A stretch of DNA of 50,671 bases from Bacteroidetes bacterium OLB12 (GCA_001567185.1 LNFR01000067.1:1-50671); one strand, 5' to 3'. Counted from the first letter of the stretch, positions 16,754 to 26,411 are shown. Notes: a model not told the origin generated them from the sequence alone. Numbers and translations are program-made.

Positions 16754-17716
16754 TTATTTCAGATACTCCATACTAAGCGTAACACTGCGCAAATCCTGTT
16801 TCATTAATTTGATAGCAGACTCTATCTGATCATACATATTGGCCCGGTTCTCCAATTGATCGGCCGTGTATTCTCCACCATCGCCAAAATAAATATCAAT
16901 CGATTCTTCCTTGCTCTTTCCGTTTGATGAACTTACCTGTTCAAAATTCTTCCAATTTTCAATGAGTTGTTCCCGCAATGATTTTTCATTTTTATTCTGT
17001 GGGTTGCGATAATTTAAGTAATACCAAATGGAAGCCGGGTAAACTGTAGAGGTTTCCGTGGCTCTCCATATTTCTCCCAATACATTCCGGGTATGATGAA
17101 ACTCAATCTTGCGTTTGTGTGTAAGCATCATAACACCTAGAAATGCATCGGCAATACCTACACCAACGCCAATAATATTCGATGCCTCACTTTCATCTTT
17201 TTCCGAAAGTAAAACCCCTGTAGTGATTGCACTTACCGAACCGAGAATAATTGAACCCACTGTTAGCCGGGTTACGGTTTTCTTTTCTTTCTCTTTAAGA
17301 TACGAGGCTATTTGGCTGGTTCGTTCCTCTTCACAATCTAATTCAGCCGATACAGACGAGATTTCGAGCGAGGCCAGGTCAATCTTGTTGTAAATTTCCT
17401 GGCGTATTGTAATCAAGTCAATTTGGTTTTGTAACGAGTTATTTTCCTTCACTTCGTTCAATTTGTATATATAGCGCGGCAGCAAATCCAATATCCCGAT
17501 GGCGTTAGCAATATTAATATCACTGATTTTTAGCTTCGATGTCAGAATGGAATCAATGGTTAACTCGTAAATAGGCACAGGTATCTCATCTTTCGAATAG
17601 CGATAGGTATTTCCCTGATTGCAATTGCTGGTTCTTACCTGGTTTTTAAAACCGCTGTGCTTTACAGTAGCACAGGAGCAGAGAAATATCGAAAGTAAAA
17701 AGTAAAGTAATTTCAT
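16754..17716 (-). CDS. Uncharacterised lipoprotein with an internal hydrophobic pair
   Basis: This 320-residue protein is unfamiliar. A short signal peptide ends in the lipobox LCSC (Cys near residue 15), so lipidation is predicted. Residues about 95-150 are helical and charged, possibly a coiled coil (ending LKEKEKKTVTRL). Two hydrophobic segments follow (about 152-172, TVGSIILGSVSAITTGVLL; and 184-200, IGVGVGIADAFLGVMML), then a polar C-terminal half with YPASIWYYLNYRNPQNKNE. A lipid anchor plus two hydrophobic segments is unusual; the pair could instead be a glycine-rich membrane-inserting hairpin. It is probably monocistronic. Confidence 0.6.
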   Translation of the reverse strand: MKLLYFLLSIFLCSCATVKHSGFKNQVRTSNCNQGNTYRYSKDEIPVPIYELTIDSILTSKLKISDINIANAIGILDLLPRYIYKLNEVKENNSLQNQIDLITIRQEIYNKIDLASLEISSVSAELDCEEERTSQIASYLKEKEKKTVTRLTVGSIILGSVSAITTGVLLSEKDESEASNIIGVGVGIADAFLGVMMLTHKRKIEFHHTRNVLGEIWRATETSTVYPASIWYYLNYRNPQNKNEKSLREQLIENWKNFEQVSSSNGKSKEESIDIYFGDGGEYTADQLENRANMYDQIESAIKLMKQDLRSVTLSMEYLK

Positions 17717-17803
17717 AGAATTGAAACAAAAGGGTTGCGGAGATTGGTGTCCGTGGCCCGCAGTAAATATAATTTACGAAGTTGAATTTTGTGCCGGTAC
17801 TTT

Positions 17804-18966
17804 TTACTTCTTAAATAATAGCGCTACAAACCCTGCTGTTATAAAGACGGATGAAAGGAATAACAGGTATTCCGGGTGGTTGAATAGCGGCATGCTTATC
17901 AGCACACCTTCAAGCACAACAAAACCGATCGTTATCGCCACGTAAATAGCCGCCAGGCTTGTTTTTGTAAACCCGAGACGGTTGGTAATCATGTACCAGG
18001 CAATTAAAAAGAAAGTAACCACACCAATAAGTACCAGGTGCAGGTAAACAATAATGTAAGACCGGTTGCCATAAGCCAACAACGCGATAGCGGGCCAGGC
18101 CGATAGCAACTGCAGCAGGAGTTTAAGCAGGTAAGCCAGCCAGACACAATACAGAAAGTAATAGGAAAGGCGTGGCACGCTTTCCTTGAGTTGCGGAAGC
18201 ACGGGTTGAAGAGTTCTCCAAAAATAATAAAGCGAAGCCAGTTGAATGATGGCTCCAATACCACCCGTAATATTTACCCACACACCTGGTGAAGTCCATA
18301 AAACCGATAGGGCATACGTTAGAATAGTACCTGCTACAAGTAACCGAAAAGATAGAACGGCAGTTTGTGCATGAAAAGAAAACCCGCGTTGCTCCAGGTA
18401 ATAGAAGAGCAGGCTCATACAGCCCAGAACAAAAACACCATTGTATTGAGAGTGCAGGTAAAAATAGATGGCAGAATAGTACCAGGCGATTGCGCCAAAC
18501 CCGTAGCCATTAACGGGCCAAGGGTAAACGGGCCCACTGCTGAAAGCAGGAAGAAGAGCAATGATTTTCGCACTAACCAAAGCGAGGCGCTTATGGGTTG
18601 GTGTTTGGTGTCCTGGTATAGCCAATAGGTGAATAAGGCTATGCCCATTGTATGAAGTGTAGAAAAGGTAATGGAAAAGAGGCCGTACCCCTGCAGGGGG
18701 AAAGCGATCATCATACCGAGCAGGTTCAACTGCAGAAATACAAACAGTTTTTTATAGCGTGTATTTGTGGCCGGCACATAGTTAGTAACAAATGCCAGGT
18801 ATAACACATTCATAACCCAGCCCAGAAACATCAGGTGGGAGTGTGCATGAAGCCAGTACGGAAAAATAAGCCATGAGATTGGGTGGATGAAATGATACCG
18901 CAGGATTAACCCAATGCACGAAGCAATAACTAAAAAGTACAACGGAACCTTATCAAAGCGACTCAT
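17804..18966 (-). CDS. Polytopic membrane protein resembling heme-copper oxidase subunit I, frameshifted
   Basis: Two overlapping frames (ATG 18966 to 18415, and an open frame from about 18500 to 17804) are one gene of about 387 residues once a base is added at GG 18485-18486. The joined sequence reads LMATGLAQSPWYYSAIYFYL. About 12 hydrophobic segments are visible. His-rich motifs (PYWLHAHSHLMFLGWV, YLHSQYNGVF, YLHLVLIGVV) resemble heme ligand positions of CcoN/NorB or NnrS-like membrane proteins, but the protein is too short for a full oxidase subunit and lacks clear copper ligands. I call it heme-copper-oxidase-like with caution. Neighbours give no functional clue. The split is probably a sequencing indel. 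Confidence 0.65.
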
Positions 18967-19130
18967 CCTTTCTTACCAAACACTAAGGGTGCTAACGTAG
19001 TAAAGAAATGAAGGATTGGCAAAACTATAACGGGCAAGCTGGATCTTTGCCGCGGTGCATCAGGTTTACCGCGGTTGCAGAAAAGGGTTGAGTTCCCTGG
19101 TTATACCTACTTTTCTCCAGCGTAACTCCT

Positions 19131-19138
19131 TATATTTG
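19131..19138 (+). promoter_or_regulatory. -7 promoter element upstream of ychF
   Basis: TATATTTG fits the Bacteroidota -7 form TAnnTTTG exactly. It lies 28 bases before the ychF ATG, leaving a leader of about 20 bases. The -33 TTG is not clear; a TTT at 19111-19113 lies 17 bases upstream, somewhat closer than the usual 19-21. Confidence 0.5.
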
Positions 19139-19166
19139 CGGCCTGTTTTTTTTAAACAATTAAGTA

Positions 19167-20264
19167 ATGGGTTTAAAGTGTGGTATTGTAGGGCTGCCCA
19201 ACGTAGGTAAGTCCACCTTGTTTAATGCAATCTCTAACAACAAAGCCGAAGCGGCCAATTTTCCATTTTGTACAATCGAGCCCAACGTAGGGGTTATTTC
19301 TGTTCCAGACCAGCGTTTGAAAATACTGGAGGGGTTGGTTAATCCGCAAAAGGTTATCCCCACTTCATTCGAGTTTGTGGACATTGCCGGTTTGGTAAAA
19401 GGTGCCAGCAAAGGCGAGGGGCTGGGCAACCAGTTTCTGGCCAACATTCGCGAGGTAGATGCTATTGCGCATGTAGTGCGCTGTTTTGAGAACGACAATA
19501 TTATTCACGTAGCCGGTAAAGTTGACCCGGTGGGTGATAAAGGAGTTATTGATGTGGAGTTGCAATTGAAAGACCTCGAGTCTGTTGAAAAGAAGATTTC
19601 GAAAGTAGAGCGTACCGCCAAAAGTGGCGATGCCAAAGCAAAGAAGGAATTGGCTACGCTAATGGCTTATAAAGAAACTTTGCTGGCGGGTAAGAATGCC
19701 CGTAGCCTGCAGGTTGATGCCGAAGACAAAAAAGCCATTGAAGACCTGCAACTGCTAACCGATAAGCCGGTAATTTATGTAGCCAATGTGGACGAGGCTG
19801 CTGTAACTACCGGCAACAAACACGTAGAGGCTTTGAAGGCCCTGGTTAAAGAAGAGGGGGCAGAGGTGGTAGTGGTTTGCGCGGCCATTGAAGCGCAGAT
19901 AGCCGAGCTGGAGAGTGAAGAAGACCGGGCCGTATTTTTAAAGGAGTATGGATTAACAGAATCCGGACTTAACCGCCTGATCCGGGCAGCCTATAACCTG
20001 CTTAATTTGATCACTTACTTTACGGCTGGCGAGAAAGAAGTAAGGGCATGGACTATACATAAAGGCTGGAAAGCCCCGCAGGCAGCCGGAGTAATTCACA
20101 CAGACTTTGAGAAAGGGTTTATTCGGGCAGAGGTTATTAAGATACCTGATTATCAGAAATATAAGAGTGAAATTGGATGCCGTGAAGCAGGTAAATTAGC
20201 TGTTGAGGGTAAGGAATATGTGGTTGAAGATGGAGATGTTATGCACTTCCGCTTCAATGTGTAA
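19167..20264 (+). CDS. ychF: Redox-regulated Obg-family ATPase YchF
   Basis: YchF/Ola1 is a ribosome-associated P-loop ATPase of the Obg family. The 365 residues match the family length. G1 is GLPNVGKST (residues 9-17), the switch I region is [14 protein letters not shown]3 is [20 protein letters not shown], and the NVDE motif (about 211-214) replaces the NKxD guanine-specificity motif, as usual for this ATP-preferring subfamily. The C-terminal TGS domain includes [20 protein letters not shown] and ends [13 protein letters not shown]. It has its own likely promoter (19131-19138). The cas6 gene follows on the same strand 136 bases later. Confidence 0.97.
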   Translation: MGLKCGIVGLPNVGKSTLFNAISNNKAEAANFPFCTIEPNVGVISVPDQRLKILEGLVNPQKVIPTSFEFVDIAGLVKGASKGEGLGNQFLANIREVDAIAHVVRCFENDNIIHVAGKVDPVGDKGVIDVELQLKDLESVEKKISKVERTAKSGDAKAKKELATLMAYKETLLAGKNARSLQVDAEDKKAIEDLQLLTDKPVIYVANVDEAAVTTGNKHVEALKALVKEEGAEVVVVCAAIEAQIAELESEEDRAVFLKEYGLTESGLNRLIRAAYNLLNLITYFTAGEKEVRAWTIHKGWKAPQAAGVIHTDFEKGFIRAEVIKIPDYQKYKSEIGCREAGKLAVEGKEYVVEDGDVMHFRFNV

Positions 20265-20400
20265 TATTTTCTTTCATTTTACTTAAACTTTTCTTTTCGG
20301 TAGTTGGGTTTATTATTCTGATTTGTAGTACCTTAGCTATCCGCAATTTTTTGTAGGCGCGGTTTTGTTTAACCTATTTTTTAGCCCAAAAGCAGGAGCA

Positions 20401-21201
20401 GTGAGAGTTCGCATCGTTTTTTCTCTTAAGAACAGGGGTGGGTATGTCCCCTTTCATCACCAGTTTTTATTGGCACAAACCATTAAGGGTTTGATTATGC
20501 TGGGTAAGAATGAAAAGTATTTTTCATACACCCAATATAACTTTTCAGGTTTGAAGGGGCAGATTAAAATCTCCCGTAAGGGACTGCATTTCTATTCTTC
20601 GAAAGTTACTCTGGTCTTTTCTTCTGGTGATCAGGAATTTCTGGATTACTTTACCGGTGTGTTGTTCACTCAAAAGGAACTACTGGTAGGGGCCTTGCAA
20701 CTCATTCCGGAGTCAGTCGAAAACGAAGAGCCGGTTTCCATTACCGATTCGGTTAAGTTCTTGTGTATTTCGCCCATTGTGTTGGTACCCGCTTCGTTTA
20801 ACGATGAAAGTGGCAAGCGCTTTATCAGCCCGGAGTTGGACGAATTTTCAGACTTATTATACGATAGTACCATTGCCCGCATGGAGGCCAGTGGCAAATA
20901 CAAACCCGAGCAACTGGCAGATTTTTACAAGTTCCAGTTGGTGGCCGATAAGGAGTACATCAACCGCATTCAGGCTTCGCATAAAAAGTTTGCTCGCATC
21001 TACCCGCTTTACGATCTGGATATTAAATATGAGGTGCGGGGTTACACCTTTCCCTTTACTTTATATGCACCCCAGCCGGTGCAGCAGTTTGTTTACGAAA
21101 ATGGCCTTGGCCACTTTTCTCATAAAGGCTTTGGAATGCTGGATATCGCGCATGCCGACTCCATTCGCAATGAGGCCGACCTGGAGGTAAACTACGCTTA
21201 G
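20401..21201 (+). CDS. cas6: Orphan CRISPR-associated endoribonuclease Cas6
   Basis: Cas6 cuts CRISPR precursor RNA at repeat hairpins. From GTG 20401, preceded by AGGAG, the 266 residues begin MRVRIVFSLKN and have the adjacent His19/His20 (PFHHQF), near where Cas6 enzymes place a catalytic His. They continue with YNFSGLKGQIKISRKGLHFY, a LCISPIVLV strand, and end with the Gly-rich loop GLGHFSHKGFGMLD (235-248) diagnostic of the family. An in-frame TTG at 20365 would add 12 unlikely residues. No other cas gene or repeat array is in the window. The neighbours are housekeeping ychF and the convergent T9SS plug gene, with which it overlaps by four bases at the stops. Its current RNA target is unknown. 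Confidence 0.85.
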   Translation: MRVRIVFSLKNRGGYVPFHHQFLLAQTIKGLIMLGKNEKYFSYTQYNFSGLKGQIKISRKGLHFYSSKVTLVFSSGDQEFLDYFTGVLFTQKELLVGALQLIPESVENEEPVSITDSVKFLCISPIVLVPASFNDESGKRFISPELDEFSDLLYDSTIARMEASGKYKPEQLADFYKFQLVADKEYINRIQASHKKFARIYPLYDLDIKYEVRGYTFPFTLYAPQPVQQFVYENGLGHFSHKGFGMLDIAHADSIRNEADLEVNYA

Positions 21202-22506
21202 CGACTATTTACCGGCAGTTGGTAGTATCCTACCAACAAGTCGGCCTGGGGCCTGAAGGGCCGGTAATAGACAAAGACTTCATACAAGTTTTCTGTTTCA
21301 AAGTGGCTGCCTTCAACCTGGAAGCTATTCTGATCGGCTCCCTCTACCCAATATTGATAATCGTACCAGCCTTGTTTTAGAAATAATGTTTTTTCGTAGG
21401 TGTTTGTAGCGCGGTTGTAATCCATGCGGGTAGCAGGTGAATGATCCCAATCAGTAAGCGCACCCATCAGGTGTACCGGGCCCGCCAGGGGACTTGCGGC
21501 AAGAGTAAAAGTTACAAACACATAATCGGCCGATAGAGCCGGGTCGCGGTTATCCCGATTATCGATTACATAATTTCCATTCATATCGCGATACTGGGCA
21601 TACGCCTGGCCTTCGCGGGATTTGTCGGTAAGCACCGAAAGGTGAAATGGTCTTTTGCTTCTGTCTAAGCGGCCCGTGTTTTGACCTGGAAAATTAAGCG
21701 ATCGGAAATCTACAAACCGGAATTCGTTGCCGGCCATAAACTGGTTACTCTGGTCAAAAAACCGGTACTCCAGTTCGCGCCTGTCTTCGCGAACAAAGCT
21801 GGGTTTAATATTGCCGCGGGCATTATCCCACCGTTGATTTTGGCGCACCCAAATCTTTACCGTTTCGATCGGGTTTACCACATCCACCCGGGAATAGTTG
21901 AGTTTAAAATTAAGCTGCTGATTGCTTACACGCAGGGTGCCAAGGCCCTGGTTCTGCGCATCCATAGTAAGGGCAATATCATTTGTGTAGATCATAAATC
22001 GTTTGCTCAGCAACAAATCATTCTTATCGTTTTCGCGATAAGCCACCAATAAATAATTACCCGGAAGCTTTACTGTGGGCACTTCAAAATAATAATGCAC
22101 ATACGGAACCGAAGTATTGGTGGATAGGTCGTACTCGGTAATGGCATACTCGTTATACTCGTTCATAAATTCCAGGTCTTGCAGGCTGGATTTGGTCCAA
22201 TCGTAATTACAATGCACAAGGCGTACATAATAGTTGCTGCGCTGGCCAATCAGGTCATCGAATTCCAGCACCAACGTTTTGATTGTTTATGGGCGCTACG
22301 GCCGGTTTAAGTTTATCCTGGTTGCTGTTTAAGACCGGGTATAACTGTACGGTGCGTATTTCTTCTTCATAACTTTTATCAGTAAACAGTAGTTTTTTCT
22401 GCGAAAAGAGTGGCCCGGCAAGGCCCAGGAAAAAAAGTATTAATAAGCACCTCACGATTTTAGGAGATTTACGTTTGTACAAAGATGCAGTATAATCAAA
22501 TGGCAT
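21198..22506 (-). CDS. Type IX secretion system plug protein (DUF5103), frameshifted near the N-terminus
   Basis: DUF5103 proteins are plugs of the SprA/Sov outer-membrane T9SS translocon. The gene starts at ATG 22506 with a basic start and a signal sequence (CLLILFFLGLAGPLFSQ). It breaks at T4 22277-22280; removing one base joins PINNQ to TLVLEFDDLIGQ, the conserved LxFDDL motif. The remaining 350 residues carry LVHCNYDWTKSSLQDLEFM, the NTSVPYVHYYFEVP strand and a C-terminal immunoglobulin-like part (YEKTLFLKQGWYDYQYWVEG). The frame then runs to 21198, about 435 residues in all. It is divergent from the ECF sigma gene with only 28 bases between starts. The T9SS cargo at 11-14 kb is a plausible client of the same machinery. 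Confidence 0.82.
22470..22477 (+). promoter_or_regulatory. -7 promoter element for the ECF sigma gene, inside the plug gene
   Basis: TACGTTTG matches TAnnTTTG exactly and lies 58 bases before the sigma ATG. It sits within the 5' coding part of the divergent plug gene. No TTG lies at the expected -33 distance, so an alternative sigma factor, possibly this one, could also read it. Confidence 0.35.
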
Positions 22507-22534
22507 TCCAACCCAAACAAAGTAAGATGGGTCT

Positions 22535-23110
22535 ATGATGACAGAACGGTTCATTTTGAGCGATCAGGAACTGATTAAGGGATGTGTGAAGGGGGAAAGG
22601 GCCTCGCAAGAGGCCCTTTATGCACGCTATTGCCGAAAAATGATGGTAATCTGTCAGCGCTATGCCAAATCTACGCTGGAGGCGGAAGATATTTTACAGG
22701 AAGGTTTTATTAAGGTGTTTGCTGCCATTAAAACCTTCAGGGGCGATGCCCAGCTAACTACCTGGATAACCCGCATCATGATCAATACAGCGCTCAATCA
22801 TCAACGCCAGAAACTTTACTTGCTGCCCATGGTAGATGTAGCTAATACAAATCTTCACCAAACAGAAGATGTTAGCCTGGCCGACTTCAACCTGTCGGAG
22901 TTGATTGCCATGATACAATCGTTGCCGGATGGGGCCCGTGTGGTTTTTAACTTGTTTGCCATTGAGGGTTACAACCACAAAGAGATTGCGGCCATGCTGG
23001 ATATAAGTGAGGGTACATCTAAATCGCAATACAGCCGTGCAAAGGCTTTATTAAAATTGAAATTAGAGAACGTGAGTGTATATGGAAGATTGGGAGAGGC
23101 AAAAATTTGA
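22535..23110 (+). CDS. ECF-type RNA polymerase sigma factor
   Basis: This 191-residue sigma-70 family protein of the extracytoplasmic-function group has region 2 at about residues 25-95 (YARYCRKMMVICQRYAKSTL, EAEDILQEGFIKVFAAIKTF, TWITRIMINTALNHQR) and region 4 at about 125-180 (SLPDGARVVFNLFAIEGYNH, KEIAAMLDISEGTSKSQYSR). There is no region 3. ATG 22535 or 22538 could start it. Its 3' end overlaps the next gene by 29 bases, the usual sigma/anti-sigma arrangement. Regulation probably depends on that membrane partner, and the adjacent T9SS plug gene is a possible target. Confidence 0.92.
   Translation: MMTERFILSDQELIKGCVKGERASQEALYARYCRKMMVICQRYAKSTLEAEDILQEGFIKVFAAIKTFRGDAQLTTWITRIMINTALNHQRQKLYLLPMVDVANTNLHQTEDVSLADFNLSELIAMIQSLPDGARVVFNLFAIEGYNHKEIAAMLDISEGTSKSQYSRAKALLKLKLENVSVYGRLGEAKI
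22596..22619 (+). promoter_or_regulatory. Strong GNRA-capped hairpin inside the start of the sigma gene
   Basis: Perfect 10-base arms AAAGGGCCTC (22596-22605) and GAGGCCCTTT (22610-22619) enclose the tetraloop GCAA. The hairpin covers about codons 21-28 of the sigma gene (GERASQEAL) and is GC-rich. Such a stem close to a start can slow translation or set mRNA stability. The amino acids are normal for ECF factors, so it may be coincidental. Confidence 0.5.
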
Positions 23111-24440
23111 AGAGCACTGGAAGTCGGCATTTGAGGATGCCGAACAACCTCCGTCCGATCGGGTATGGTGGTCGATCGAAAACGCATTGACCCAAGCCGA
23201 GGGAGGAGCCATGAAGCGGAAATTAATTTTTTACAAACGCCTGGCGGCAGCTTCGGTGGTGTTGGCGCTTGTGCTGGCGGGGTCCACAACTTATGTTTTG
23301 AACGAAAGTCACCCGGAACGGGCAGTAACCAAAACAGAAAAAACAGAAGTTCAACCGGAAAGTAAAACCTTAACAAATAACCAGGGTGTTGAAGCTGGTA
23401 ATACGGTGAATGCACCAAATACAGCAACCGGAAACAAACCGGATAGCAAAAATAGCAAACCGGATTTGCCTGTTAATGAGATTCAGGATCAGTCATCCGG
23501 GTATTTAAGCAACAAGCCGGTTTCAGAAAACACGATGTTGCCGGCTGATGGTGTGGTACATCATCTGCAACGTTTCGGCATTGCAGCTTCCGATCCGTTG
23601 GCTCAACATTATAATACAAACCTGCATACAAAGGGCACACTTCGGGAGGTTACCATTGTAAGAATATTGCCCGCCCGGCCGGCATCCATGATGGCGGATA
23701 CGCGCAGCCGGAAGGATGTGAAAGAAAATTTATGGGCAGCTGTAAATGCATCGGCAGGAAGTTATACATCCTACACACAAAGCGATCGGTCGCAAAGTTT
23801 TTTAATGAGTAGCCAACCCGGCTCGTTCAGTAACCTGGTGCCGGTTTCCAGCAGCGCCAACCCAAGAGGTAACGCATACTCAGTGGGGGTAAACATGGGC
23901 ACACGGCTAGCCAGGCGGTGGGTGTTGCAGGGCGGAATATCGTATCTGAACCAAAGCCAGGGCTACATTTCTAACTTTGCCGCAGTAGGTGTTAATAATT
24001 CAACTATGGCTATGGTGTCGGACTATACTGCTGCCAGGGAATCATTAACCCTTTCGCCAACTACTACTTATACTATCAATAGTGTAAGTGAATTGGTTTC
24101 GGTGCCGTTGCAAGCAGGTTATTTGCTGATCAATCGCAAATTTGGATTACAACTGAATTCCGGAATTGCCACCAATATGTTTATTCGCAACACACTAACC
24201 GATAAGCGTGGTCAACTCAATTCATTTTCAGAATCAGCGGGTTCGGATTCTCCCTATAATTCGTTCAGTTGGTCGGCCTTAGGAGGAACTGAATTAAGTT
24301 ATAAGATTGGAAGGCAATACCGTGTTTCGGTAGCACCGGGTTTTCGGTATGGGTTAACGCCCCTGTTAAAAGCGGGCTCAGAAAATACAAACCCCTTCAT
24401 GTGGGATTTGGGTTTCAGATTCAGATACATTATGAAATAG
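23082..24440 (+). CDS. Single-pass membrane protein with anti-sigma-like N-terminus and beta-barrel-like C-terminus
   Basis: The 452-residue product starts MEDWERQKFEEHWKSAFEDA, a charged cytosolic-looking segment common downstream of Cytophagales ECF sigma genes. One membrane helix follows (about residues 50-68), then a Thr/Lys/Asn/Pro-rich linker (about 70-190). The last about 230 residues have alternating strands like an outer-membrane beta-barrel (WAAVNASAGSYTSYT; YSVGVNMGTRLARRWVLQGG; final Phe-rich MWDLGFRFRYIMK). ATG 23082 is preferred to GTG 23076. The overlap with the sigma gene suggests the N-terminus binds and restrains the sigma factor. How an inner-membrane anchor is combined with a barrel is unclear. 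Confidence 0.7.
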   Translation: MEDWERQKFEEHWKSAFEDAEQPPSDRVWWSIENALTQAEGGAMKRKLIFYKRLAAASVVLALVLAGSTTYVLNESHPERAVTKTEKTEVQPESKTLTNNQGVEAGNTVNAPNTATGNKPDSKNSKPDLPVNEIQDQSSGYLSNKPVSENTMLPADGVVHHLQRFGIAASDPLAQHYNTNLHTKGTLREVTIVRILPARPASMMADTRSRKDVKENLWAAVNASAGSYTSYTQSDRSQSFLMSSQPGSFSNLVPVSSSANPRGNAYSVGVNMGTRLARRWVLQGGISYLNQSQGYISNFAAVGVNNSTMAMVSDYTAARESLTLSPTTTYTINSVSELVSVPLQAGYLLINRKFGLQLNSGIATNMFIRNTLTDKRGQLNSFSESAGSDSPYNSFSWSALGGTELSYKIGRQYRVSVAPGFRYGLTPLLKAGSENTNPFMWDLGFRFRYIMK

Positions 24441-24458
24441 CCAGAGAAAAGCTGTTCT

Positions 24459-26361
24459 TTAGCCCAGGCTTTCCATCTGGTTCACGATCTCTTCCCATCT
24501 TCGGGTAGCTTCTTTTTAGTGCAGCTTCTACTTTTGTGAATTGCGCCTGGTGTATCTCCAGTTGCGAGGGGTTACTGTAAATTTCGGGTTTGGCCAACTC
24601 AGCCTCAGCCTGTTGCTTTTCCGCCTCCAGTTTAAGAATAGAATCTTCTACTTTACTTAACTCCTGTTGCAGGGCTTTTGTCTTTTTAGTATTGTTACTA
24701 TCAACAGGTGCCTCCTTAGCTACCGGTTTTTCTTTCTTCACCGGCTTTTCAACCACGGCAACAGGAGTGTTTTGTTTCCGCCAATACTCATACTCTTCAT
24801 ACGTGCCGGGGTATTCTTTTATCTCGTAGTTTTCGATATACCAGATTTTGTTGGCCACCTGGTTTACAAAATGCCGGTTGTGCGATACCACCACAAAGCT
24901 ACCCTGGTATTGTTGCAGCGCTTGTATCAGGATATTCTCCGAAATAAAATCGAGGTGGTTGGTTGGTTCGTCCAATAAGAGAAAATTAGCTTCAGAAATT
25001 AAGGTCTTAGCCAATGCCACCCGCGATTTCTCGCCACCACTCAGCACTTTTATTTTCTTGAATACATCATCATCGGTAAACAAAAAGCAACCCAATACAT
25101 TGCGCAACTCCTGTTCGGTTTTATTGCTGCCCGATTGTTTCAGTTCGTCCAGAATTTCGTTGTTTACATGCAACGATTCTAATTGATGTTGTGCATAAAA
25201 TCCATAGATCACATTGTATCCAATCGTACGTTCGCCCTCTACCGGCTCGGTATTGGCAATAATGCGAAGCAGGGTAGATTTACCTTTACCGTTAGCGCCA
25301 ATCAGGGCAATTTTATCACCGCGTTCAATAGTGGCATTGGCATGTTTCAGAATTTGATTTGAACCGTAGGCTTTGGAAATATCTTTCAGCGTAACCACAT
25401 GCCTTCCGGAAGGTTGGTTAAAGGTGAACTTAAAATTAACGGTAGCGGCATCGCTCACTACTTCATCAATCAAATCCATTCGCTCCAACGCCTTTACACG
25501 TGATTGTACCTGCCTTGCTTTGGTAGCCTTGGAACGAAAGCGCTCAATGAATCGTTCCGTTTGCCTGATTTTAGCCTGTTGATTTTCGTATGCGTTGTTC
25601 TGAATCTCTTCGCGCAGTTCTTTTTCTTCCAGATAGAAAGAATAATTGCCTTCGTAGGTTACCAATTGCTGGTTGGTTACTTCAACGGTTTTGGTTATCA
25701 CATTATCCAGAAACGTGCGGTCGTGCGAAACAATTACTACCGCACCTTCATAGCTGCGCAAATAATTTTCAACCCACTCAATAGAGGGTAAGTCTAAGTG
25801 GTTGGTTGGTTCATCCAGCATGAGGCACGAAGGTTTTTCAAGCAGCAACTTGGCCAGCATAACGCGCATGCGCCAGCCTCCGGAAAATTCGCGCAGTGGC
25901 CGATGTAAATCTTTGGTGGTAAACCCGATTCCTTCCAACACTTCTTCGGCTTTGGCCTGCATGGTGTAGCCATCTAAATGTTCAAACTTCTCCTGCAGCT
26001 TGGTGAGTTTGTCCACCAGGTCATCGGAGTATTCCGTTTCCAGTTTGTGCAATATCTTTTCAATCTGGCGCTGGGTATCCACTGCTTCCTTAAAGGCTTC
26101 CATGGCTACGGTAAGTATGGCATCTTCCGATTGGTAGGAGAGTAAATCCTGGTTCAGAAACCCAAGGGTGCAGTCTTTAGCTTTGCTGATGGAACCACTG
26201 TTTACGGATAAATCGCCATTAATAATTTTGAGTAGGGTTGATTTACCACGTCCATTCAGGCCAATAAGCCCAATTTTGTCGTTAGGCCGAATAAACATGG
26301 AGGCATTTTCATACAGGGGCCTGCCGCCTATGTAATAAGAAATGTTCGAGATCGAGATCAT
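24459..26361 (-). CDS. ABC-F family ATPase, frameshifted near the C-terminus
   Basis: ABC-F proteins are soluble translation factors with two ATPase domains. ATG 26361 starts MISISNISYYIGGRPLY. Domain 1 has Walker A GLNGRGKST and signature LREFSGGWRMRVMLAKLLL; the linker region (QQAKIRQTERFIERFRSKAT) follows; domain 2 has Walker A GANGKGKST and signature VLSGGEKSRVALAKTL. Both carry LMLDEPTNHLD or LLLDEPTNHLD. The read frame drifts at T5 24513-24517 and runs to 24430, overlapping the convergent gene. Removing one base restores LKEATRRWEEIVNQMESLG and a stop at 24459-24461, the usual end of this family, for about 633 residues. It resembles the EttA/Uup group broadly; the exact member is not assigned. 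Confidence 0.88.
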
Positions 26362-26379
26362 GTGGTAAAAAAACTGTCG

Positions 26380-26411
26380 CAAAGGTAGGGGATAAGCGCG
26401 CCTTATGCCAA
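26380..26411 (-). promoter_or_regulatory. Bacteroidota-type promoter for the ABC-F gene
   Basis: On the minus strand TTG (26411-26409) is followed after 21 bases by TACCTTTG (26387-26380), a full match to TTG-N19-21-TAnnTTTG. Transcription would begin about 12 bases before ATG 26361, a very short leader. Confidence 0.6.

Noticed and set aside
20265-24440. Search for a CRISPR array or further cas genes around the Cas6 gene
   Set aside because: No series of 25-40-base direct repeats with regular spacers is present here or elsewhere in the window, and neighbouring proteins match no Cas family.
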